Shown here one piece after another: positions 57,043-64,000 of a DNA stretch of 64,000 nucleotides (the first letter of the stretch is position 1; each line of letters begins with the position of its first letter). Both the position numbers and the translations under genes were made by a program. Source of the stretch: Mesorhizobium sp. WSM4313 (GTDB lineage Bacteria > Pseudomonadota > Alphaproteobacteria > Rhizobiales > Rhizobiaceae); contig NZ_NSFT01000012.1 in the NCBI RefSeq assembly GCF_002294725.1, forward strand, positions 1 to 64,000, given 5' to 3'. The notes beneath the pieces were generated by a model. The model made no database searches and was not told the DNA's origin. It worked only from the letters and a program-made list of their open reading frames with translations.

Positions 57043-57945
57043 ATGATCAAGGACACCTTTGCGGCCGTTGAAGGCGCGATGTCTGTACCGCGCTGGAGAT
57101 CCCTGCTCTTCGTTCCTGTTCACGTTCCGCGCTTTGTAGAGACGGCCCATGAGCGGGGCGCAGATGGCGTCATTCTCGACCTGGAGGATTCCGTGCCCCA
57201 GGATCGGAAAGGAGAGTCACGGCAGCAGCTTCCTGAATGCGTGGCAGAGGTGGGCCGGAAAGGCGCATCTGTTTTGGTCCGCGTGAATCATGGTCTGCGC
57301 GCCTTGGCGGCCGATCTCGATGCAGCCGTGATGGCGGGTGTTGACGCACTGGTTCTTCCGAAGACGGATTCGGCAGAGTGGGTTATAGAGATCGCGAATG
57401 CGGTTTCGGAACTAGAACGTGAAAGAAATCTTCCGCAGGGAGGCATCCGGTTCCTTGCCCAGATTGAGACCCCGGGCGCCTTGCAAAGGCTTGCGGCCAT
57501 TGCGTCGGCGCATCCAAGGATGGTCGCAATGGCGCTTGGCCCTGAAGACTTCAGCGCCGCTGTTGGCGGCGCCCCAGGATTCGACCTTCTTTTGACGCCG
57601 AACCTTTCTGTTCTGTTTGCCGCCCGCGCGGCCGGCTTGCTCCCGCTGGGCTTCATAGGAAGCATCGGCGAGTTCTCGGACACGCATAAACTTCGTGAGG
57701 CCGCGGTGCGGGCGCGGCGGCTTGGCTTTGCCGGAGCTTTGGCGATCCATCCGACACAGGTGGCCATATTCAATGAGGCTTTCTCGCCAAGCGCCCAGGA
57801 GCTCGAGTGGGCCCATAAAGTTGTCGCGGCGGCAAATGATGCCGCCACGCGTGGACTGTCCGCATTCTCGTTGAATGGCAAAATGATAGATCCGCCAGTG
57901 GTGCGGCGCGCCCACGAGATCCTGATTCTTGTGGGCAACAACTGA
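57043..57945 (+). CDS. CitE-like lyase (HpcH/HpaI aldolase family)
   Basis: This 300-residue CitE/Mcl-type acyl-CoA lyase has RSLLFVPVHVPRFVETAHER, the metal-binding ILDLEDSVP, VLVRVNHG, VLPKTDS, the catalytic-site Glu in FLAQIETPGAL, MALGPEDFSAAVGG and FAGALAIHPTQVAIFNEAF. It should cleave a malyl- or citramalyl-type CoA ester. After mesaconate activation and hydration it would give acetyl-CoA plus pyruvate (citramalyl-CoA) or propionyl-CoA plus glyoxylate (methylmalyl-CoA). No mesaconyl-CoA hydratase gene lies beside it. A decayed partial copy is at 61095. An internal ATG at codon 13 is an alternative start. Confidence 0.87.
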   Translation: MIKDTFAAVEGAMSVPRWRSLLFVPVHVPRFVETAHERGADGVILDLEDSVPQDRKGESRQQLPECVAEVGRKGASVLVRVNHGLRALAADLDAAVMAGVDALVLPKTDSAEWVIEIANAVSELERERNLPQGGIRFLAQIETPGALQRLAAIASAHPRMVAMALGPEDFSAAVGGAPGFDLLLTPNLSVLFAARAAGLLPLGFIGSIGEFSDTHKLREAAVRARRLGFAGALAIHPTQVAIFNEAFSPSAQELEWAHKVVAAANDAATRGLSAFSLNGKMIDPPVVRRAHEILILVGNN

Positions 57946-57959
57946 CTGGCCTGTTATCA

Positions 57960-58130
57960 GCGGCTGAACAGGAGCGAATGGCACTACACCGCGCCGGGCA
58001 AGCCGATGCAAAATGGCTACGCGATTCCCTCAACGGCCGAATGCGAGACGAGCTGTTGAACGATGGCCTGTTCTTCGGCCTCGACCACGCCCGCAGTGCC
58101 ACTGCCGAATGGAGGCAGGACCTAAATCCT
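57960..58130 (+). pseudogene. IS3-family integrase fragment
   Basis: The reading WHYTAPGKPMQNGY, then after a shift LNGRMRDELLNDGLFFGLDH with ARSATAEWRQD is the end of the DDE integrase domain of an IS3-type transposase. Nothing else of the element remains. Confidence 0.7.
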
Positions 58131-58149
58131 GTTCATAACACTCATCTGT

Positions 58150-58600
58150 CTATGTCATTTGAGTGAATAGGTTTTGCTGATCTGGATGCGATCCCATGGG
58201 GTATTTTGGGTTTTGCCGCGCGCGATGAACGATGCGCTGAGCCGCCGGTTCGTCAAGCGTTGATCGGCTGAAGACCCATGGACCGTCCGGCAGAGGATGA
58301 ACGCCTTCGATCGACGCGAGTCCACCGAAGGCGATGCAACGCGGCTCGCCATTGTCAAGCAGACCACGCCAGCAGGAATAGCGCGGAATGTTGTGCTTGG
58401 TTCCCGTGTAGCGGACCGTCAGCTCGCGGCCGCAGCGCCGGCAGCGGACAAGGTCGGCGAGCAGAGCGTCGCCATGCTTGGGCGCCCCGTGATGCCGGCT
58501 CGTGGGCACGTGGTCGCTCACCATCTTGCGGATCGCTTCCGCCTTTCCCAGCCGACGTAGCCTTCGTGTGCACCCGGAATCAGCGCCAGCATCTCGCGCC
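58150..58600 (-). pseudogene. Serine recombinase fragment (zinc-ribbon region)
   Basis: Minus-strand pieces HEGYVGWE, MVSDHVPTSRHHGAPKHGDA, LLADLVRCRRCGRELTVRYT and YSCWRGLLDNGEPRCIAFGG are the recombinase zinc beta ribbon of a large serine recombinase. The catalytic and C-terminal domains are missing. It is not the same sequence as the intact recombinase at 4853. Confidence 0.72.
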
Positions 58601-59235
58601 TTACGGCGGCTGCGCGAGCGAATGGCGGCATCTGCGCGGTCTGCGCGTCGTGCGGGTTGGAGAAGATCGAACTGATATGTCGTAGGCTGGCGCGGTATGG
58701 ACCTCTCCCCGGTTCGCTTCGTGAGGACCCGATGCTGCGCCCGAATCCTCCAATTGCGATGGGGTGTGGGAATTGGCCGTCGGGTCCTGCAGCAGTGTCA
58801 CCAAGACGCCAAGCGTTCTGGGATCGATATGTGGGGCAGGGCAATGCGCCACGCGGTGCAGACCGCGATCAAACATCCAGGCCGGAACTTCCAGCCACCG
58901 ATCGGAGGCGTGGCGGGAGAGACTGCAGCGGAAAACCTCCCGGTCGGCGTTCTCGATCACCTCATGAACGTGAACACAACGCCCGGCCCAAGGATGCCAC
59001 GGATAAAGAAACTTGCGTTCCTCGGTCCTGTGGGTGTTCTTTCCTGGTGTTGTTCAACACCGTGAGGCCGCATTCCTCGCTCGCTATTTGACCCCGGCGG
59101 TCTTCGCCGGAACCCTCGCCGCAACCGGCTCCGACGCTGCACTCAATGAAGGCTTCGCGCCTCCGCCCGTTGCTCAAACCGCGCCATAACAGAAACGGCC
59201 GAGGCTAATCGCCACTGGTTGAAAGTTCAGTGGCA
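58601..59235. other. IS/recombinase debris, not assigned
   Basis: A minus-strand frame from about 58960 (VFRCSLSRHASDRWLEVPAW followed by MFDRGLHRVAH) resembles a small protein that accompanies IS or recombinase genes, but I cannot name it. No other gene recognised. Confidence 0.35.
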
Positions 59236-59239
59236 GGTC

Positions 59240-59985
59240 AGAGGGTCTGGCTCGACGGCCTTAGCTTCAGGCTATCCGGCCAATCCCGGCGATCACCCAG
59301 CGACACGATGACTGACCAGTGCTCAGCGCCACCGCCGGAGCTGCAAAAAGAGTTGCGTATGATTGAGCGTTCGACCACGTTGCTGTCGATCTTGATATGG
59401 CCTCGTCCAGGATGCGCGAGAGGCGCTTCCCAGCGCGAGAGCGTGTAGGGGATCGCCGCTGTGAGCTTGGTCTTCTGACTGATTTGGCCGAGCTTCTCTA
59501 GCCGCCCTGGGTCCAGTGCCGTGATGGTTGAGCACTTTTTGCCTGCGTGCAGCAAGGCCTCGTTGGCCTCGGCTACGGATGTCATCCTCGATCTTTTAGA
59601 GTTCGCGGATCCTTCTTAGCGCCTCGATCGGGCGCGGCATGGCAGAAGGCGAGCGTGAAGCCGCTTTTCGTCGGCCAGCAAGCGATGGCCCGCTATAGCC
59701 GTCGACCTGCAAGTTCCGGTAGAGAGCCTGCGAGATGAGCGATCGCACGCTGGGCCTTTTCGGTCCGGCGCATAGACATAAGACGCCCGGCGGTCCGCTC
59801 CCTCCCTAATCAGTCATCGCGGGCATAAATCCAGAGTAGGCCTGTCTTCGTCTTGCCGACCCCGGAACGAGCACCGGCGCGGTCGTCGCACGTCGGCGAA
59901 GAGTTTTGGCGAGGACTTCGGTTTTGCTAAAGCAACCGTTCATGGACCAGACGTAGGTGCCAGTCCGGCGCGGCCGACTACCGGC
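59240..59985 (-). pseudogene. tnpC: IS66 TnpC remnant, second copy
   Basis: The minus strand shows LGQISQKTKLTAAIPYTLSR, IKIDSNVVERSI and GGGAEHWSVIVSL. Further upstream, the DNA is similar to the tnpC core at 7400-7950 but with many small indels. It is a much older, degenerate copy and independent of the nested IS66 at 4.6-11 kb. Confidence 0.78.
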
Positions 59986-59989
59986 GCTG

Positions 59990-60235
59990 CCAGCAGCCTG
60001 GGCAAGCGAACCAAATTGTAGCCCGCCAAGTTATGCCGCGCCCGCGGTGGCACATCCTCGCAGCTTGACCTTGGCCATGCCGTCTGAGGTCTTGACTGAC
60101 CGAACCCTCCTCTGACCCCTTAGGGCAGTGCTGACTGAGATCATAGCCCGGATGGCGCTTCGTGCGGTCATCGATCGCTATACGCGAGGCTTGTTGCTTT
60201 CTGCTCAAATGGGCGTTGAAGGCAACGCGCGGCGT
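59990..60235 (-). pseudogene. IS5-type transposase C-terminal remnant
   Basis: The minus strand in mixed frames shows RHGQGQ (from HGMAKVKLRG), GRGITW and YNLVRLPRLLA-like pieces. This is the usual IS5-group transposase ending. It is heavily degraded. Confidence 0.45.
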
Positions 60236-61094
60236 GATCTTGCTCTTTGCAGGTCCTTGACTGGCGCGTCCTAGGCTTCGCCAGCGCCAGTCGATGCGCC
60301 GTCGCGGCGTCTGCGGTCCAACATAGCGAGAGCGGCATCACGCTCGCCTGTGCCAGGCCTGGGTATGAAACTTTCCAGTCAAGCCGGATTGGCCAGCACC
60401 TGGGTGCATAACCAACCTGTTGTCGCGGCTTCATTAGCATGAGGTGCCCGGAAACGAAGATACGTATGGACCCCGCCCCGCTTTCCAATTGAGCCTAGGG
60501 GCTGCTGATTCCTTCTTCGCCAAGGGTCGTGAACGGCGTGATCGACCAATGGATTAGGTTGATGGGACGATGAGTGTCGCCTCGGTCGAGCAATGGTGGA
60601 TGAAACTGCGATGACATGTCCGATAGGATCTCTGTAATCGCCCTGCCTGACGCCCTGCCTTCAGGTTTTCGACATAAAATTTCACCTCGGTCACACCTGA
60701 TCTTAATGTCGCCAGCGATCTAATCCAGTGTGCCAGGAATGAGGTACCGTACGGCCGCACTGCGAGAATGCCTTCTTCGCAAATCCCAGTCCTCGCCGTG
60801 ACTGCTAGGTGCAATACTGCAAGCCAGCTGAACCAATTGAGGATCTGTCCCCTCATCGAGGCGCGGATTGACTTGGATGACGACGGGTCCAGGCTTCGTC
60901 CACGGAGTTCAATGTTCGTTGGCCCAGCTGAGGCCGTGAGCTTGCAAGCAATTCTGTGACACGTTGACGATACGATCATGCTCGTCATTAGTCAGCAGGG
61001 TTGGTTGGACAATTCACCTCTCGGAAGAGGAAATGGGGTGGCCGGCCGAAGTCCGCCAGCGGCAATAGCAATGACCTCCTTTCCCATCTTGTTA
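60236..61094. other. Degraded region, no gene recognised
   Basis: About 860 bp. A minus-strand frame (60554-60988) stays open for 144 codons, but I see no family similarity. Confidence 0.35.
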
Positions 61095-61472
61095 GCGCCG
61101 CTGGTTGCAATGGCGCTTGGTACTGAAGACTTCAGTGCAGCTGTTGGCGGTGCCCCAGAACTCGACCTGCTTTTGACGCCGAACCTTTCCGTTCTGTTCC
61201 CCATGCGGCAGTCTCGGCTCGATAGGAAGCATCGGCGATTCTTAGACAATGATAACTTCGTGGGGCCGCAGGCGATCCATTTAAACATCGATGGGGCTTT
61301 TCACCAAGCGCACAAGAACTCGAGGGACCCGTCGTGTCCTCGCGGCGAAAAAGATGCGACGGCGCAAGGCAAAGGCGCGTTCACATTGGACGGGAAGATG
61401 GTCGATCTACCGGTTATTCGAAGGGTCCGAGAAATCATCTCCATGGATCAGGGCGCCGAGTTGGCCGGTTGA
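61095..61472 (+). pseudogene. CitE-like lyase, decayed partial copy
   Basis: VAMALGTEDFSAAVGGAPEL and DLLLTPNLSVLF match residues of the intact CitE-like protein at 57043 almost exactly. The end (GAFTLDGKMVDLPVIRRVRE) matches its C-terminus. The middle is frameshifted and the N-terminal half is absent. Confidence 0.85.
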
Positions 61473-61639
61473 AGCCTCGGCGGGTTGGGTCCATTCTGGA
61501 CACATAGGTTACGGTTTTGGTCAAACCACACTGAGATGACACGACAGTTAGGCGTCATGTCGCTCTGCAATTATTGCTGTCGCGCCATCACATTTCGAGA
61601 TAGATTACATCATTGCAGTCCGCCCTCGGAAGAGTACCC

Positions 61640-62566
61640 GTGGAAATCAGGCAGTTAAGATACTTTGTTGGCGTGGTCGAAGCAGGCAGTTTCACGAAGG
61701 CCGCTGGCTTTCTGAATGTCGCCCAGAGTGCGCTGAGTCTGCATGTGCGCCAATTGGAGGAAGGCTTCGGCACTCAGCTGCTGATACGCGACAGGACCGG
61801 CGTGAGCGTGACGGCGTCAGGAGCCAAACTCCTGGAGCGGGCGCGGGCGATTCTCAAAGAAATTCGAATTACCGAGGTGGAATTGACCAACACAGCCGCT
61901 TCCCCCGCCGGGGAGGTGACTATTGGCATTCCGTCTGGAGCTGCTCGCGTCCTGAGCGGTCCGCTGCTTGAGACGGTAAGACACGAACTGCCCAAGGTGT
62001 CCCTCAAGATGGTCGAGGGTATGACGGGACCGCTAGAGGAATGGATGGCGGCTGGACGCTTCAATCTGGCGGTTCTGTACCGCACTGCGGACAGTGTGGG
62101 GCGAATGACTGTGCTAGCGCGCGAAGACCTTTGTCTGGTGGTTCCGTCCGGCGAGCCACCGTTTGAAGATGCGATATCTCTGGCCGACCTGCATGCATTC
62201 CCCCTGGCGGTTCCCATGCGCAACAACAATGTCAGGCGTTCGGTGGCTGATGTCGTCGCACAACACGGTTGCGCGATGGACGTCAAGTTTGAAGTGGACT
62301 CGCTCTCAACGATCATCAACATGGTCGTAGAGGGAAAAGCGCATTCTATTCTCGCCCCGTCTGCCGTTCAGAAAGAAGCCTCTCAAGGGCTGGTCCGGAC
62401 GGTCAAGATAGTCGATCCGGTAATTACCCGCTCCGTGGTGCTTGCTGTAAATCCCAAAGATGAGCGTTCTGCGGCCGTTTCTGCGGTCCGCAAGCTCATT
62501 CCGAAGGTCGCCAGAGAATTGATTGAGAGCCGGGGCTGGGTAGCATCGGCTCCTGACGCGACCTGA
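61640..62566 (+). CDS. LysR-family transcriptional regulator
   Basis: This 308-residue LysR regulator has the winged helix-turn-helix in residues 1-60 (EIRQLRYFVGVVEAGSFTKA, AGFLNVAQSALSLHVRQLEE). The effector domain runs from about 90 (GEVTIGIPSGAARVLSGPLL). The GTG at 61640 follows GGAAGAG and gives the normal N-terminus. The next gene, an aldehyde dehydrogenase, starts 193 bp downstream in the same direction and may be a target. The effector cannot be predicted. Confidence 0.9.
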   Translation: MEIRQLRYFVGVVEAGSFTKAAGFLNVAQSALSLHVRQLEEGFGTQLLIRDRTGVSVTASGAKLLERARAILKEIRITEVELTNTAASPAGEVTIGIPSGAARVLSGPLLETVRHELPKVSLKMVEGMTGPLEEWMAAGRFNLAVLYRTADSVGRMTVLAREDLCLVVPSGEPPFEDAISLADLHAFPLAVPMRNNNVRRSVADVVAQHGCAMDVKFEVDSLSTIINMVVEGKAHSILAPSAVQKEASQGLVRTVKIVDPVITRSVVLAVNPKDERSAAVSAVRKLIPKVARELIESRGWVASAPDAT

Positions 62567-62759
62567 GAACCATCGATCTGTAAACAACGGCATGACTTCC
62601 TTCCTGTCGGAACAGATCGATCTGGATTCCAGATGGATTTAGGCACTAATCGATATTTGACCCGCTGCGACCATCGCGATGAAACTGGCTCAAGCGAGCT
62701 CAGCGGCTTCGAAAATTGAAACGGCGCTCGCATGGCCAGAATCACAAGTGGAGCCCGCG

Positions 62760-64000
62760 ATGTCCCACGCCAGGAGCTACGAGCTCTTCATTAATGGCAA
62801 ATGGCGAGCCGGTGGTAGCCGAGCCACTTTGCCGGTGATCAACCCGGCGACGGAGAAGGTATTTGCCTCAGTGGCCTCGGCTACGGTTCCAGACTTGGAT
62901 GAAGCTCTTGCTTCGGCAGAACGCAGCCGCAAGGCGTGGTCCTCACGCCCCGCCAAAGAGCGTGGCGAGATCCTCGTCTCTGCCGCCAGCAATCTGGCTG
63001 AGAAAGCTGGCGCCGCAGCCAGGGACCTGTCGTCCGAACAGGGAAAGACGATTGCCGAAGCAACAGGAGAGTACGCGCGCGCAGTCGAAACGCTGGAATG
63101 GAATGGCCGGCATGCCGATGAGTTGTCGACCCCGATTCCGTTGGGTCCGAACAGGATGATCGTCCCGGAGGCCCTCGGTGTCGTCGCTGCCTTTACGCCG
63201 TGGAACTATCCAGCCGTTCTCATCGCCCGCAAGCTCGCCCCCGCGCTGGCGGCAGGCTGCCCGGTGATCCTCAAAGGGGCCGAAGAGACGCCAAGCGTGG
63301 CTGTCCATGTCGTGGAATCTTTGCGTCAAGCAGGGATACCGGAAGGCGTGGTCAACCTGGTGTTCGGTGTTCCTGTGCATATATCACGGCATCTGCTCAG
63401 TTCGCCAATTGTCAAAGTCTTGACGTTCACGGGGTCGACCGCTGTTGGGAAACAGCTGGCCACACTGGCCGCGAATAATCTGCAGCGCTGCATCCTTGAG
63501 CTCGGTGGACATTCCCCGGTTATTGTGTGCGAAGATGCCGACCTGGCAACGGCGATACCGGCTATTTCGGAATACAAATTCGAGTGCGCGGGCCAGAGTT
63601 GTAATGCGCCCAGCAGGATTCTTGTCGCCCGATCCCGCTATGAGGAATTCCTGTTCCGGATGACGGAGGCGGTCCGAAAAATCAGGATCGGTCCACCGGA
63701 TGACCCTGCAACGCAGATGGGTCCCATGGCAAACGCGCGGCGAATCGAGGCCATGCAACGCCTGACCAAAGATGCGGTAGAGGGCGGCGCCCAAATCGAG
63801 ACCGGTGGCATCCCCCTTGACCGACCGGGGTTTTACTGGCCGCCAACCATCCTGACTGGCGTACCGAAGGAAGCGAGAGTGCTTCATGAAGAGCCGTTCG
63901 GACCAATTCTCACCGTGGCTCCTTTCGATACGATCGAAGAGGCGATCGATGAAGCCAACGCCACGGAGTACGGTCTGGCCGCCTACTTGTTTACTGGCGC
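62760..64000 (+). CDS. NAD(P)-dependent aldehyde dehydrogenase (partial, runs off window)
   Basis: From the ATG at 62760 the frame is open to the window end (413 codons). Family features: TPWNYPAVLIARKLAPALAA, LTFTGSTAVGKQLA, the catalytic Glu in CILELGGHSPVIV, the catalytic Cys in FECAGQSCNAPSRILV, and EEPFGPILTVAPF. It is of the succinate-semialdehyde/aldehyde dehydrogenase group and distinct from the GabD-like protein at 24526. About 70-80 residues of the C-terminus lie beyond the window. Confidence 0.88.
   Translation, partial: MSHARSYELFINGKWRAGGSRATLPVINPATEKVFASVASATVPDLDEALASAERSRKAWSSRPAKERGEILVSAASNLAEKAGAAARDLSSEQGKTIAEATGEYARAVETLEWNGRHADELSTPIPLGPNRMIVPEALGVVAAFTPWNYPAVLIARKLAPALAAGCPVILKGAEETPSVAVHVVESLRQAGIPEGVVNLVFGVPVHISRHLLSSPIVKVLTFTGSTAVGKQLATLAANNLQRCILELGGHSPVIVCEDADLATAIPAISEYKFECAGQSCNAPSRILVARSRYEEFLFRMTEAVRKIRIGPPDDPATQMGPMANARRIEAMQRLTKDAVEGGAQIETGGIPLDRPGFYWPPTILTGVPKEARVLHEEPFGPILTVAPFDTIEEAIDEANATEYGLAAYLFTG

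Noticed and set aside
1..64000. tRNA, rRNA, nod boxes, NifA sites and replication genes
   Set aside because: Looked for by eye and none was recognised. Absence is not proven without a motif scan.

Overview
The window looks like an accessory replicon or island of a Rhizobiales alphaproteobacterium (symbiotic plasmid or symbiosis island is my guess). It has moderately high GC, many insertion sequences of types common in rhizobia (IS110, IS66, IS21, IS5, IS3, large serine recombinases), many broken genes, and catabolic and transport cassettes separated by IS debris. I saw no rRNA, tRNA, CRISPR array, replication gene, nod box or nif gene, so the genus is not fixed by the sequence.

Layout. 1-4.2 kb: a CocE/NonD-type hydrolase gene present twice in direct tandem as near-perfect copies. 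4.1-11.4 kb: a four-level insertion nest. An IS110-type element is split by an IS66-type element (8-bp target duplication). That IS66 is itself split in tnpC by a 2.44-kb serine-recombinase unit and near its right end by a second IS110-type element. 11.4-15.1 kb: IS fragments, an intact ATP-grasp (D-Ala-D-Ala ligase-like) gene and a broken Asp/Glu-racemase-like gene. 15.2-18.8 kb (minus strand): amidase, M20 amidohydrolase and an Lrp/AsnC regulator, with a ~120-bp repeat upstream of both the regulator and the M20 gene. 19.6-28.5 kb (plus strand): class V aminotransferase, M20 deacylase, DoeA-like M24 hydrolase, aldehyde dehydrogenase, class III aminotransferase and a polysaccharide-deacetylase-family hydrolase. 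28.6-36.2 kb: two SDR pseudogenes, an MFS transporter, IS remnants, a NylB-like serine hydrolase and an alanine dehydrogenase fragment. 36.3-41.7 kb: a polar amino-acid-type ABC importer followed by a penicillin-acylase-family enzyme. 42.5-46.7 kb: a decayed second copy of the MFS gene, a second M24 hydrolase and an IS5-type element. 47.0-54.0 kb: M20 amidohydrolase, a spermidine/putrescine-type ABC importer with a fused permease, and a DoeB/AspA-AstE-like deacylase. 54.5-57.9 kb: methylaspartate ammonia-lyase, CaiB/BaiF CoA-transferase and a CitE-like lyase. 58-61.5 kb: IS and recombinase debris plus a broken partial copy of the CitE-like gene. 61.6-64 kb: a LysR regulator and an aldehyde dehydrogenase running off the window.

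How it may work together (inference). The intact genes are dominated by enzymes that cut C-N bonds in amides, peptides or acylated amino acids: CocE-type, amidase, three M20, two M24, NylB-like, penicillin acylase and DoeB-like. They sit with two ABC importers, two PLP transaminases, two aldehyde dehydrogenases and a methylaspartate-to-CoA-ester module. This fits uptake and intracellular breakdown of N-acylated or cyclic amino-acid derivatives (ectoine-like compounds, opine-like compounds or peptides) into central carbon metabolism. The substrate cannot be read from the sequence.
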